64,000 bases of DNA, taken from positions 99,885,988 through 99,949,987 of the forward strand of contig NC_045431.1 of assembly GCF_902635505.1 (NCBI RefSeq). Direction: 5' to 3'. The position numbers were made by a program, and so were the translations under genes. The notes under the pieces were generated by a model. That model had not been told where the DNA came from. It searched no databases and saw only the letters and a program-made list of their open reading frames with translations. How positions within the stretch are numbered: position 1 is the first letter of the stretch; every line of letters begins with the position of its first letter. The stretch is from Sarcophilus harrisii. Taxonomy: Eukaryota > Chordata > Mammalia > Dasyuromorphia > Dasyuridae. This document shows positions 10,675 to 21,960 of the stretch, in pieces.

Positions 10675-11587
10675 AGAGTTGACTGGTCTTTGCCTGAGAA
10701 ATAACAATAGCATCAATAAAAAAGCATTTATTTTTATATTGACAAATAACCAACACTGACATAGTATAATGATAGCCTAGTTGAAAATATATTAAAAAGT
10801 GGCCTGGAAATGAATTTGTGCAATTTCTGTCAGAGAAACACACTCATAGAACCCTTTCTGCCTGAAAACATATCTTCCTAGTTCCCATATAGCATTGAAG
10901 TTGGGTTTAACTTGCAGTGCATACTTTTTTCAGAATTGTACATATTACTGTTTTTCTCTGTCTTTTGGTCAACTGCAGTGATTTTTCACCACTGACATGC
11001 CTTTATTACTGCAGTTCAATGCACTGAGATAAAAGATGGGATCACTTTGTGCACAAGAATTGAAAAGCTAGCTGATGAAACAAACTCATTACTACTTTTA
11101 ACAGAATTTTATCTAAAGTATTAAATGTGTTTCTGTTTATTTAAACTGTTAAGTTTTTCCCTACAAGTTCTCTTTGGCCTTGTGCCCTTGAATGAATTAT
11201 AAACAAAATGGGAGGGCATGAAATGAACTGTTTATTTACTCCCTATAAATTGTAAGGTTCACAGTTTTCACATTATAGTCACAAGTCCCAAAGTAAAGTC
11301 GCTTTGAAACTGAATGTAGTGTGTATGCGTGTGTGTTTATATATGTATGTGTAGGGAAGAGGGGCATACATACACACATATGTGCACACACACACAAAGA
11401 TCCTATTCATAAGTATTTGCCATCCAACTCTGACTACAATACGCACTGGCTTCTTCACATGGAAAGTCCAAAATCTTAATAATGAAATTGTAGATAGATG
11501 GGTATGGATTTGCTTATCATAGATTTATTTTTTTCTTGTCTACTAATAAAAAAGGTACTGACAGCACTTATATTGAATAGTTGATTT
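10675..11587. other. Unassigned complex DNA; candidate conserved block near 10880-11290
   Basis: Mixed-composition, non-repetitive sequence with no coding frame. The 10880-11290 part lacks every repeat signature seen elsewhere in the window. A CA/TG-rich low-complexity patch lies at about 11320-11395. A regulatory role is inference only. Confidence 0.2.
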
Positions 11588-11592
11588 TTATA

Positions 11593-11631
<39 letters not shown>

Positions 11632-11632
11632 T
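11588..11632. repeat. (TA)n microsatellite
   Basis: Alternating TA of about 45 bp with a single C interruption. Confidence 0.95.
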
Positions 11633-11884
11633 TATAGATTATATACCATAACTAAGTGGAGTCACACATGGGAGAAGGCAGAAGATCTGTAATTTCATTA
11701 TGAGGAGTTCTGATTTAGCAACTCTACCCAGATGTCACCTTTTTCTGTTTTCACTTGCTGATCTGAAAAATATTAGAACATTACTCTCCCTGATTCTTAT
11801 CTGCAATAGGCTCTTAAGAAAATTAACAGAACATTTCTTGAGAATTTTGAAACAACTGAATTGTTGAGGTGATTAATTCAAAAT

Positions 11885-11962
11885 GGTAGCAACTTACATT
11901 TATGCAATGAATTATCATTACAATGCACTTTTATAAACATTACTTGATTTGATTTTCATCAA
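11885..11962 (-). repeat. MIR/THER1-type tail relic
   Basis: 'acttacatttatgcaatgaat' and 'cacttttataaacattacttgattt' resemble the 'agcatttatatagcac...acaaatattatctcattt' tail block of THER1/MIR-type elements. Confidence 0.4.
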
Positions 11963-12172
11963 ATTTTATACACACATACTTATTTTATACACACATAAAA
12001 ACATACACACACTCAAACATATACATGTATATTATGAATACATATGCACAATACATATATATATTTTTTTTCACATTTAGGAATTTTAAATTATAATTAT
12101 TTTTGCAAAAGATAGTCATAAATGTTTTTGTTATCCTTCAAGATTTGTAGCTTAGGCTCACTCTTTATGACA
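11963..12172. other. CA/TA-rich low-complexity patch, then unassigned
   Basis: Degenerate acac/tata tracts to about 12065, then AT-rich sequence with no feature. Confidence 0.5.
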
Positions 12173-12174
12173 AA

Positions 12175-12360
12175 ATTCTTAAATTGTGGGTTCACCATTT
12201 GGCAACATATAACTGAAGGTAAGAGTTGTGAAATTATGATTTATGCTCTATAAATATTTGATTTGTATTCCTATTTTATATATCTGTGTACCCAGGTCAT
12301 ATAAAAATTTATTGAGCCAAAAGGGGTCATGAGTGAAACAAGTTTAAGAAACCCTGCTTT
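12175..12360. mobile_element. Non-autonomous DNA transposon relic, hAT-like (family A)
   Basis: It begins 'aattgtgggttcacc' and ends 'gtttaagaaaccctg'. Internal landmarks are 'tttgatttgtattcctattttatat' and 'aaaaggggtcatgag'. The same element is at 49830-50000 in reverse orientation (there 'aaaataggtattcagatcaaa', 'cagtttaagaag'). A short element without an ORF and with similar termini fits a hAT MITE. The superfamily name is from memory. Confidence 0.5.
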
Positions 12361-12554
12361 ATGAAACTGTTTAATGAGATTAAGAAAATAACCAACATCC
12401 AAATACTTCCGAATATAATGTTTCTAAGAACTGATTGGATTTCTTAGAATTTGTAGTTAACAGAGTTGAACATTCCCTTTTCATCATTGAAGACCCATAT
12501 GAAACTTTTGTAGTGTTTGAATCAGAAGACAAGAATCTAAGCATGTTTTCCAAA

Positions 12555-13075
12555 TATGCATTTTTTCCAATTACATGTAAAATATGTTTAACACACTCTT
12601 TTTAAATTTTAAGAGTATCAAGTTCTCTTCTTCCCTCTCTCCTCTTTCCTCTCATTAAAAAGTCAAGTAATTTCGTATGTTATACATGTGCAGTCATGCA
12701 AAATATATTTTCATATTAGTCATGTTGTGAAAGAAAACACAAAGCCCTGTGCCCTCCAAAATAACTGAGAAAAAAGTTTTTAAAAGTTTGCTTTGAATTA
12801 CATTCAGACCATCAAATGTTTTTCTGGAGGGGGAAAACATTTTTCATCATTGTTTTAGATTGTATATCGTTTTAGATTTTATTGTGGAGAATACTTTTCA
12901 TTCACAACAGATCATCATGTACTATTGCTCTTATTGTGAACAATATTCTCCTGGTTCTGCCCACTTCACTTTGAATCAGTTCATTTAAGTTTTTTAAGGC
13001 TTTTCTGAAAATACCTTGCTCATCATATCTTATAGTACAATAGTATTTCATCACAATCACATGGCTGGTTCTTGT
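12555..13075 (-). repeat. L1 3' end (3' UTR and last part of ORF2)
   Basis: Reverse-complement L1 landmarks: 'ccaattacatgtaaaa', 'catattagtcatgttgtga', 'ggttctgcccacttcac', 'cttttctgaaaataccttgctcatca' and 'tatagtacaatagtatttcat'. The last two encode the HYYCSI.ND..D region of ORF2. 5'-truncated and diverged. Confidence 0.8.
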
Positions 13076-13319
13076 CCTTTGTGTTTAAGGAGGAACAAAA
13101 TGACCTTTTTTCTTTTCCTTTTTAGACAGAGATAATGGAGACACCCTTAAATTCCTTTATTTCCATATAATTTGAAAGATTTTAGTAAGCTTTTGTATGA
13201 GTCACAGACCCCTGGACCTTGTATATCTCAAGTGAGATAGAATCAGCATTATATGTTTTGCCATAAAAGAGGAACCCTAAGACCATTTAAAACCTCTTCT
13301 TCAATTATAAGTTTGGCTA

Positions 13320-14850
13320 GAGAGGGATTAACTGTAACCTATACAGTCAATACCTTCAAAATTGGTTGCTGATGTTCTGTTGAAAACATTGTGAAAGTTT
13401 TTACCCCATCTCTCCAGAATCATGTCCTTATCATTAATCAACAGGGCTCCAATGGCACTGAGTAGATGAGATGCATTGTAGGTGTTTGGCCCAAAAAATA
13501 GCCTTTGGGACATTATAAAAGCACTCTGATACCAGCAATGTAAAACTAAATTTCATCTTCCTTTTACTGAGTCAAGAATCCTGCTTCACTGGCACTTTAC
13601 TTTTGGTGGAGTTAAATGCAATCTTCTTAGAAATAGATGAACTATTTTGTTAGTAAAACTTATGACATTTTCATTTTTAATTTAACAGCTTCTGAATTTT
13701 CCCATCATATCTGCCAAACCATTCTTGACGTTTGTCAATGTTCTGACCCAGATGCTGCATACCAAATTTCTTAAGGATGCCCACTTTTTTTCTGCTCTAG
13801 TGTTGCCAAACATCATTGTCCACTTAATGCAGGACGTTTGCTGCAATAGTGGATGTAAGATTCTGGTTAGTTTTCTAGAGCTCTCAGGACTAGCCTTGTT
13901 TTAGCAGAGTAATTACCAGGATAACAATCAAGGATAAAGTCCAAAAGTCTTTATTGTCTCCTCCACCTGGGGCTCAGCTAGCTTTCTGGAGGCCCTCCGG
14001 AATGGGTCTTGGTTTCAGTGGAGGAAATGCAGGAGAGCCATCAAGAGGCTGATGAAGATGGAATGTCTCTCTTCCAATCCTTGTTGGCTCTTATATATTC
14101 TATTACAAGTACATCATCATAGGTGTCAGTCTTGTAGAATAGGTGTTAACTTGTAGAATTATACTAAGTACTAAGTACATGTAAACTAGAGAATCCTTAT
14201 CTTAATTCCCCTGAATTAACACCTTGTTGTAGGATTAAATCAATCATACTGAGCTAGAGTTCCTGCCCTTTACAAGTGCATACACATAATTTTATCGCAT
14301 TTACATAAATGGAAAACATTGTTGGTGATGAGGTCATGAGATACACAAATCTTCAGTAGTAAGTAGTCATTTTTATTGCTGTTTCTGATTCCATTCCTCC
14401 CAAACATCTCCAGTCATTTCTGATAGTTTTTTAGATAGTAAAGTCACCCAGACTTACAAACTTGTCTTCTTTCAGCACATCCATGAAGAACTCCAGGTCT
14501 TCACATAATATTTTTTTGAAACCTTAGCAATATTCATTTGGGTGGGAGCATACACATACTGATGATAATGACATGGCACTTTCTTGAAAGTATTAATTGC
14601 ATCATCACAAGCTTATCATTCCTCTTTTTGGTAGGCAAACAAGTTTGTTGACTATATTAATTTTGATTGTAAAACCTATACCAGCTTCATGAGGCTCTCC
14701 ATCACTAAAACTACTGGAAAACAACAACAATAATAACAACAAATATGTAATAATCTGACTTTTGTTTCATTCATGGCTGCAATTTGAATGTGATACTTGG
14801 TGAATTTTGATTTGTCTTGCAAGTCTTCTGTATTTTACCTTGTCCATAAG
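13320..14850 (-). repeat. RTE/BovB-type LINE fragment, split by an LTR
   Basis: The minus strand encodes pieces of an RTE-clade polyprotein. Frame 13328-13513 reads FFGPNTYNASHLLSAIGALLINDKD and then RWGKNFHNVFNR, which matches the linker before the reverse transcriptase (GP..GA.PLLS.DG..L.....I..RW.EHF..VLNR). Farther upstream (higher coordinates), about 14400-14550, it reads YAPTQMNIAKVS and then DKFVSLGDF, the apurinic-endonuclease motif region (YAPT, GDFN). The core is interrupted at 13854-14274 by a solo LTR. Several frameshifts and stops make it inactive. Its 5' limit is unclear, and 15240-15620 may belong with it. Confidence 0.75.
13854..14274 (-). mobile_element. Solo LTR of an endogenous retrovirus, 421 bp
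   Basis: Fossil LTR, read on the minus strand. It starts TGTAA and ends TTACA, a short terminal inverted repeat. It has a TATA-like 'atatataagagcc' motif and an 'aataaagactttt' polyadenylation signal in the expected order. Flanks agtgga (13848-13853) and agtgca (14275-14280) look like a 6-bp target-site duplication with one later change, which fits a class II (ERVK-like) integrase. No internal gag, pol or env sequence is attached, so it is a solo LTR. It sits inside the RTE fragment and is therefore younger than it. Confidence 0.85.
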
Positions 14851-15239
14851 TGTGCACACATACTTTGTATATTTAGTTAGTAGAATCATCTTTGCAAAAG
14901 TTTGTGAACATTTTTTGTGTGTGTTTTTCCTAGAGAGTAGGATCCTCTATGCCCTCACCCCAGTCCTGCCATAGTAAGTAAACAAGAGTTAGAGTAGGCA
15001 AAGCAGACAATTTTTAAGGCATTGTTTCTAGCCCCTTTCTCATGCCAGAAGATCTATAGTATAGTCCTTAAAAAGGCTGCCTATGTACCCAGAAGGTTAC
15101 TAATTTCCACTTCAATCCAGTGAGAAGACCCCATGTACTGAGTTTCGTGTATTTAGGGATATAACTATGACTTCCAATGTATCTACACAACCTTCTTCAT
15201 CACTTGCCCATTGTCACAAGACTTTGAGGTAAATAACAA
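14851..15239. other. Unassigned DNA, possibly upstream part of the antisense RTE LINE
   Basis: No clear motif is seen. The orientation and position would suit the 5' part of the neighbouring RTE element. Confidence 0.3.
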
Positions 15240-15620
15240 TTAAAAATGTTATGTGATGTCTTTTGATTCACACATAAATTTGATTTACGTGAAACATAGT
15301 TATGTGAAGTCATCAGCCTCACTCTTTCTTCTATGGGCAAGACATTGAAGTTCCAAAGTTCCAAAAGTCATGAAGATTGAATATGGCTTTGGATGTGGTG
15401 GATAAAACTGGGTATCCAGGGCTTAAGTAATCCACACTATCATTTCAGCCATCTTCATGGCCTTTGGAACAAATTGTTCTCATCTGCCCATTCCATTGGG
15501 GGAAGTTTTCACATGCTCAAGGTAGATACCCCACCTAATTCACCAATGGATTTGAGTTCCTTTGGTTACCCTCAATTTGGTTCAGCCTATCTGCCCAAAT
15601 GATGTCCTAATTTGTGACAC
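15240..15620. repeat. Dispersed repeat of unknown family, copy A
   Basis: It shares ordered landmarks with 28185-28435: 'aagtcatcagcc', 'actctttcttct'/'actttttcttcct', 'tctcatctgcccattccat'/'tctcatccacccattccat', and 'tcacatgctcaaggtaga'/'tcacatgcttggggtaga'. The open frame 15393-15602 lies within it and is not convincing as a gene. It may be a SINE or the 5' region of an RTE-type LINE. Confidence 0.55.
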
Positions 15621-15734
15621 TGCATGCTACAACTTCTTGGAATCACACCTGAGAATCCAGATAGATAATAAATATGGAAAACAGACTTGAAAAGGACTTG
15701 GTAGTCCTCACAGCAGAGGTACTAATCCTCCCTG

Positions 15735-15890
15735 AAAATCTATATACATAATACAATCATATGTCACCATTTGCTCAGGCATTCCCCAATACTGGGCATT
15801 CCTTCAATTTCTAATTTTTTTACCACCACAAAAAGAGCTGCTATAAATATTTTTGTATATTTTGGTTTTTTTTTCCTTTAAAAATATTTT
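15735..15890 (-). repeat. L1 ORF2 C-terminal fragment
   Basis: 'cattccccaatactgggcattcct' and 'accacaaaaagagctgctataaatatttttgtata' are the reverse complement of the ORF2 region encoding IFIAALFVVAK.WK....P. Confidence 0.75.
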
Positions 15891-16129
15891 GATGCCCTAG
15901 AGTTTTTAGGGAAATGAACACCATCTAGGTAAGACTGACTGAGAGGAAACAAGGGAGATTTCAATATCTGAGCAGTAGTTTTACTTTTTTGTAATGGTGC
16001 CAGGGCAATGATATGACAAGATGAGTAATCAGATCAAGACTTCAGTGAAGAAATAATTATCTTCGATAGTTATCTATATATTATGGTTATTTCATATCTC
16101 CATTTTCTTTTCTTCTGTATTAAGTAGTG

Positions 16130-16435
16130 CAGTGGCTAGAGCATTGGGACTAGAATCAGGAAAACCTGAATTAGCAGGTTTTTAAATAGATAATAGTTAT
16201 TATAATAGTCAGCATTTATATAGCACTTACTACATGCTAGGAACTTTACCATAAACTTTAAAAATAATTACTAGAAGTATGACACTGGTCAATTAATGTA
16301 ACCTGAATTTTCTCAATTGTGAAATGTTAATAGCATTTACCTCCTGGAGGTTGTTGGGAAGCTCAATGAAATAATATTTGCAAAGTGCTTATCCTAGTTC
16401 CTGACACATAATAGATCCTTAATGAATTTCTCTTA
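16130..16435 (+). repeat. MIR-type SINE with an interposed THER1/MIR tail piece
   Basis: 'gtgcagtggctagagcattggg' and 'aatcaggaaaacctgaatt' form a SINE head. Continuity is then broken at about 16180-16270 by 'agtcagcatttatatagcactt', and MIR-like sequence resumes ('ctcctggaggttgttgggaagc', 'aagtgcttatcctag', 'gacacataatag'). Confidence 0.6.
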
Positions 16436-17190
16436 CCTCTCCCTACCTTCTAAACAGATCTTAAAAAAATAACCATTTTTTTGTATATAAATCCAAGTGA
16501 AGATTGGCTGAAGAGGGTGATACTCATTAGACCCTTAGATTTGATTAATTTTACAAATCTTACATAAAACAGCAATTTCCATGAACCTCCTTTCTTTTTC
16601 AAATGAATCAGCTCCCTGGATTCTACAAAATTCAGACTACTAATTGAAAGGAAGGTAGAACTTGTGATTTTGTCAATATGGGGATGCAACACATGTCAGC
16701 ACCTTCTCCACATTTTGAAATCTTATAGCAGGTTTTTAAACCAAGTCTTTGCCATCATTTTTAATATAATTATATATATATACACACACATACATACATG
16801 TATATGCATGGTTAGGTGAGACTGGGGATCTAATAAGGAACAAGAATTATTTAATTGGTTTTCTGGAATGCTCAGCTATGTTGCTTTTTTGACTTATGCT
16901 TATGGAGCTGATTTCTGTTTTGGATTTTGATGTCTAGATTGTGCAAGATTTTGAACCTGGATCTATTCACTCTCTTATATTTCTGACTTTCACTTTGTCC
17001 TGAAAGAATTGTTTTACTCCAATCTGATTTGCTTGACTTGCCCTCAGTTCTTTTAAATCTTTACAATACCCTTGACTTTAAATTCTTAGATTTCCTAGTG
17101 TCTAAACTGTTCAATTTAATTCAGTCGATTGTTAAGTACATTATTTTATACAGACCCCTAGAGTAGAAATTTTACATTTACAGTAGTATA
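16436..17190. other. Unassigned AT-rich DNA
   Basis: No feature apart from a short TA/CA low-complexity patch at about 16765-16805. Confidence 0.4.
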
Positions 17191-17194
17191 GTAC

Positions 17195-17400
17195 ACTGAT
17201 ATTTGGGTTGTTCTAATATAAATATACCTCATACTGGTGGTGTAAAAATCAAATAGAAATGGATCCCGGTGTCAGCATATTGACTGAGCAAACTATAAAT
17301 TAACATTTTTTATGTTGTGTTATAGTTTTCTTTATTTTGTAGGATATTTCCCAATTACATTTTAATATGGTTCAGACTATAATAGTTAGGCAGGTAAGAT
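17195..17400 (-). mobile_element. Non-autonomous DNA transposon relic, hAT-like (family B)
   Basis: 'ggtgtaaaaatcaaatagaaa' ... 'attttgtaggatatttccca' ... 'cattttaatatggttcag' is the reverse complement of the element at 54070-54285. A further copy is at 47555-47735. Orientation is given relative to those two. No ORF. Confidence 0.55.
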
Positions 17401-17784
17401 TTTCATAACTCTGCCTTCTGTGGAAAATTTTGAAAGAATAGTAGACTTGCAGGTCACCTCTTAATCCTTCCCAGCATGTTCATGTGTATGTTGATTTTTA
17501 TCAATAATGGCAAGCATCTGTCCTTGTTTTTCAGTTCATGTCAAGTAGAAAATGTATTTTCTTTTATTTGTTTTTTAAAGGACAGGAATCTTTTTTTCTT
17601 CTTTCCAGACAAAGCATAAAAGCCAGAACAAAAATCATGATTGCAGACAAAACAAAAGCAAATACCAGAACAAAGTGAATGAGACAAGCCAAGAAACCAC
17701 ATCCCTTCAAAAGGTATCAAAACAATGAAGTATAAATTCAATATCAACCATACATACATGAAATGACACAACATCCACACTTCT

Positions 17785-19075
17785 ACACATTTTTTACATT
17801 CTATTTCAAAATTATTTTATTTTTCCAAATGCATGCAATAACAGTTTTCAACATTCACCTTTGTAAAATGTTATATTTCAAATTTGTCCTGTCTCACCAT
17901 CCCTTCCACTGCCCAAGACAGCAAGCAATCTGATATAGGTTAAACATGTATAATTCTTCCAAATTTATTTCCATATTCACTATACTAAGCAAGAAAAATC
18001 AGATCAAAAGGGGAAAATATGAGAAAGGGAAAAAAACAAGAAAACAACAAAAAGGCAAAAATTTTATGCTTTAATACACCTTCAATCTCCATAGTTCTCT
18101 CTTTAAATGTGGATGGCACTTTCCATGATAAGTCTATTGGAATTACCTTGAATCACCTCATTGTTGAAAAGAAATAAATCTATCACAGTTGATCATCACA
18201 TAATCTTGTTACTGTACAATGTTCTTTTGTTTCTCTTCTTTCAGCATCAGTTCCTGTAAGTCTTTACAAGTCTTTCTGAAATTAGCCTGCTCATCATTTC
18301 TTATAGAACAATAATATTCCATTCCATTCACATACCATAACTAATTCAATCATTGCCCAAATGATGACCATTCAATTTCCAGTTACACATCATTGCAAAA
18401 AGAGCTGCTACAAAGAAACTATTTTTGCATGTGATTCTATTTCTTTCTTTTATGATATCTTTAGAATTCAGAAGCACTAGAGATACTGCTGGATCAAAGA
18501 ATAAGCACAGTTTAATAGCCCTTTGGGCATAGTTCCAAATTCCTCTCCAGAATGGTTACATCAGTTCACAACTCCACCAAAAATACATTAGTGTCAGTTT
18601 TCCCATATCCCTTCCAACATTTATCATTATCTTTTCCTGTCATCTTAGCCAATCTGAGAGGTGTGAAATATTACCTCAGTTAATTTCATTTGAATTTCTC
18701 AAAACAATAAAGATTTAGAACATTTTTTTCATATGACCAAAAATAGCTTTAATTTCTGCATCTGAAAATTATCTATTCATATCCTTTGCCTATTTATCAA
18801 TTAGGGAAGAGTTGTGTTCTTATAAATTTGACTCAATTCTCTATATAACTTAGAAATGAGGCCTTTATCAGAATCACTGGCAATAAAACTATTTTCCCAT
18901 CTTTCTGCTTCCCTCCTAATCTTAGCTGCATATGTTTTGTTTGTGCAAAATATTTTTAATTTAATGTAATCAAAATTATCCATTTTGCATTTTTTAATGT
19001 TCTCTCTCTCTCTCTCTGACCATATATTGCTCACTTCTCCATAAAAGCAAAGGTTCACTATTCCTTGTTCTCCTA
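17785..19075 (-). repeat. L1, 5'-truncated, 1.3 kb (ORF2 C-terminal part and 3' UTR)
   Basis: Antisense LINE-1. The frame 18801-19058 on the minus strand reads NFDYIKLKIFCTNK and then FIASDSDKGLISKLYRELSQIYK, which corresponds to the ORF2 C-terminal domain (human L1 has DLIKLKSFCTAK ... SDKGLISRIY.ELKQIYK). Downstream frames continue through the MKKCSKSL, cysteine-rich and LFVVAK regions with many breaks, into the 3' UTR (18060-18170) and the A-rich end (17790-17815 on plus as T-rich). It does not contain reverse transcriptase or endonuclease. A (CT) run at about 19000-19018 lies inside. Confidence 0.9.
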
Positions 19076-19254
19076 ATTTGCTTATAATATCACCATCTAT
19101 AGAGTATTAGATTAGATTACTATAGGGTAATATAGATTAGATTCAATGTCTAGTTTCTGCCATACTATTTTCCATTTCCCCAGCAATTTTTGTCAAATAG
19201 TGAGTTCTAGATAATTTATTCTTCCACCAGTTTTGTATATATATTATTTTAAAT

Positions 19255-19502
19255 GTTGTTTTCCAGTTATTTTTTTAGTTGTACCTGACTTTTTATGATA
19301 CCATTTGGTCTTTTCTTGGCAAAAATAATGTAGTGCTTTGCCATTTCTCTGCAGATCATTTTGCATATGCAGAAATTTAAGGAAACAGGATTATGTGATT
19401 TGTCCTGGACCACAAAGTTTGTTAAAGTCTGAGGCCAAATTTTTTTCTTAACTCTAACCCTGGTACTCTATCCACTATACTAACTTGCTGCCCATACCAT
19501 TT
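19255..19502 (-). repeat. MAR1-type marsupial CORE-SINE
   Basis: The plus strand shows 'gtacctgactttttatgata', 'catttggtcttttcttggca', 'ttgccatttctctgcaga', 'tatccactatactaacttgctgccc', the full-length reverse complement of a tRNA-headed marsupial CORE-SINE. Confidence 0.8.
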
Positions 19503-19575
19503 TAAGTACAGGCTATGAAATAAAATATTCTTTTAGTTCAGTATAGGATCTTGTTACATTGTATAGAAAAATACA

Positions 19576-19893
19576 GTGACCTTCAAGACACTATTGCATT
19601 TTTCCATGAATTTCAAGTGCCCTGCTTATTTCCTGGTCTATATTTTTCTGAATATAAGTGGATATGAAAAGATGCTATCTCTTGTAGTCCTGACCTTTGA
19701 ACAGTCAGTTCAGGTAAAACGAACTGAAGGAAATGTTCATATTACTGACATCCCTGAATTTACACCAGATTCTCAGGATATGAAAATATATTTCTCTGAC
19801 CAAAATTTGATAGGAGTGTTGGAGGAGATGGGGATAAACTATAAAACTCCATACTGTGACTTCCTCATATACCTATTTGTTTTTAATGTTTAA
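19576..19893 (+). other. Orphan open frame, 105 codons, unrecognised
   Basis: The C-terminal half has ordinary protein-like composition (FEQSVQVKRTEGNVHITDIPEF and following) and the N-terminal half is hydrophobic. I recognise no domain. There is no clear promoter, splice context or neighbour to support it, so it is most likely chance or a relic of a diverged element. Confidence 0.1.
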
Positions 19894-20957
19894 ATGTTTC
19901 CCTGTAGTATAGAATGTTTCCTTACAATGTAGAATGAAGTGGTAACTCAGTATTGTAAACAGTTGCCTTAGAAACTAGTTGGTAACAAGTTAATCTTATT
20001 TTTTTTTCTTTTTTAGTTTAAGATACTTAGAATTACTCTTTGAAAGCAGTTTCTTAAATGTAGATTCATCAGAGATTTGAAAACATGTTGTATATTTATA
20101 ACTTTGTTTACAAGTGTGTTTTCTATTACATATTCAACTATTCTTGTTTCTGTGGCTACATTGTGCTTAGACATAGTTGTATGGAATTTTAAAAAGAATT
20201 CAAAAAAATCCCAAGAGCAATAGACAAATGGTATGGCTGTTTCTAAATGTTTGCTCGGTCTGATGGTTTGCCAGGCACTACTCTTTCTGTGACAGCTGCT
20301 TTGAAATGTATTAAGGAAATTTTCAATTAACTTTCAGGATGATCAATTTCCAAAATTGCTCTTTGTTCTACAAAATATTACATCAATAGTCTCATCCTCT
20401 GTGAATGCTTTCTTTATAATGAAAGTTACTATCCTGAGAAAGAAGCAATGAAAACAGTGATAATTGACTCTTTTGAACAGTTTTCCTTTATACTGTCTAT
20501 CATTTGAGCAATAGAATATATCAATATATGGTACTAAGTGATTCAAGGTGTTTCATTATTGTTGTTATATCACAATGAAAATCTATTCATTTTGGGTCAC
20601 TGACACAGCTTGATGACTTTCTTCCCTACTTTTCCCCCACTTTTTACAACATACCATATTTTTTGAATATATTGGACCACTATCAAATTTAACAACGTAC
20701 TTTTGCCTGTAGATCCCCTGAATGAATATAGATCTGCCAAATGTAGATTTAATTGTGAATAGTTTTTGAAATGATAAATTCAGCCTTTAATACTACTTTG
20801 TATTTCTATCCATCTTTCAATGTTTTGAGATTCTATTAAATCTGTCACAAATCTTTCTGAATATGAAAATTGTCTTTGTTGGCATTGATGTTACCTCAAA
20901 TACTGTTGGTCTCTTTACCTTTACATGTTCTTCCCCTTTTGAAGATCAGATTTCATA
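19894..20957. other. Unassigned AT-rich DNA
   Basis: No known repeat or gene is seen between the orphan frame and the LTR. Confidence 0.4.
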
Positions 20958-20958
20958 A

Positions 20959-21590
20959 TGATGAGTTTTGGCACAGGGCAGGGAGTTGTGGGAACCCCCT
21001 TCTGGTTGTAGAATTTACGAACCTGAAAAGTTAAACTGGCAGAAGAAGTCAGCTTTTGCAGGCTTAGTGGCAGGGTAGCAGAGAAAATTTCTAGCAGAGA
21101 AATCGTGACAGAGAGTTAAATAAGGTCCTATTAGGGAAATAGCTGAGAGACATAAAGAGGGAGTAACACTGAAAGAGAATGTCTTTTCAGGGGGCAGAGG
21201 GTCACAGCCTGCCAAGGGGAGAGAGAGGTTCCTTGGTATAATTAGCTCCTCTGCAAGGAATTGGGCTGCAGAAAGCTTGTTATATGGGCAACTCTTGGTG
21301 GAGGCTGGGAGCAGTTTGAAACTGAATCAAATAGAGAATCTTCGAATTGAATGAATGTACCTGGACTAATCTCCAACTCAATAGAGTTGAATAGAAATCT
21401 TGATCTCCAGCTCTGGCTAAGTAGGAGTGGTCCTGGACTCAACTAGTCCTGTCAGGATAACAGAATGACACTACTTTATCTTAATTCCCTAGGGCAGGTT
21501 TCTCAGGGGAGAGTTTCTCTGAGGGAGTTTCACAAGCTTTCTCCCCAAAGTCTGTGAGAGTGAGAGAGAGTTTCGGGCCTTCCCTCATCA
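20959..21590 (-). mobile_element. Solo LTR of an endogenous retrovirus, 632 bp
   Basis: Fossil LTR on the minus strand with sharp ends. It starts and ends with the 7-bp inverted repeat TGATGAG/CTCATCA. A perfect 4-bp target-site duplication, ataa, flanks it at 20955-20958 and 21591-21594. Four bp is typical of class I (gamma-type) integration. It is GC-rich against AT-rich flanks and has a TATA-like 'catataac' motif. The minus-strand end ('ccctgccctgtgcc') resembles a marsupial LTR I have seen before. No internal retroviral sequence remains. The open frames 21015-21215 and 21242-21442 are incidental to its GC-rich composition. Confidence 0.85.
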
Positions 21591-21824
21591 ATAAGACAAA
21601 TTAAAATCATAGCAGAAGAAAAACAATACATTAGAAGATAATCCTAAAAACTTTAACTCATTTTCCAAACAGTCAAGAAGGTATCAGTTAGATGTATTCA
21701 TTAAACTGAGGGAATGATTGTTTGGAAAGCTTCCTGACTTGCCAAACTATGAAACATCATTACTTATTATGAAGAACATAAACCCCCAAACTTGTTTTTT
21801 AAATCCTCTCTTCTATTGAACTAC

Positions 21825-21960
21825 ATATATTCATTCATTCATTGCTTCATTCAATGAACATTTACTGAGTATGTGCAATTTTAAAGACTCTTTGCTAGGT
21901 GCTGTTGGCAATACAGAGATGAATAATACATAGTCTCTGTCCAGAAGAAAGTAATAATTT
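21825..21960 (-). repeat. L2 3'-end relic
   Basis: 'attcattcattgcttcattcaa' then 'aacatttactgagtatgtgc' then 'ctaggtgctgttggcaatac' is the classic reversed L2 terminus. Confidence 0.75.

Noticed and set aside
21015-21442. Two minus-strand open frames of 66 codons
   Set aside because: Both lie entirely inside the solo LTR and reflect its base composition.
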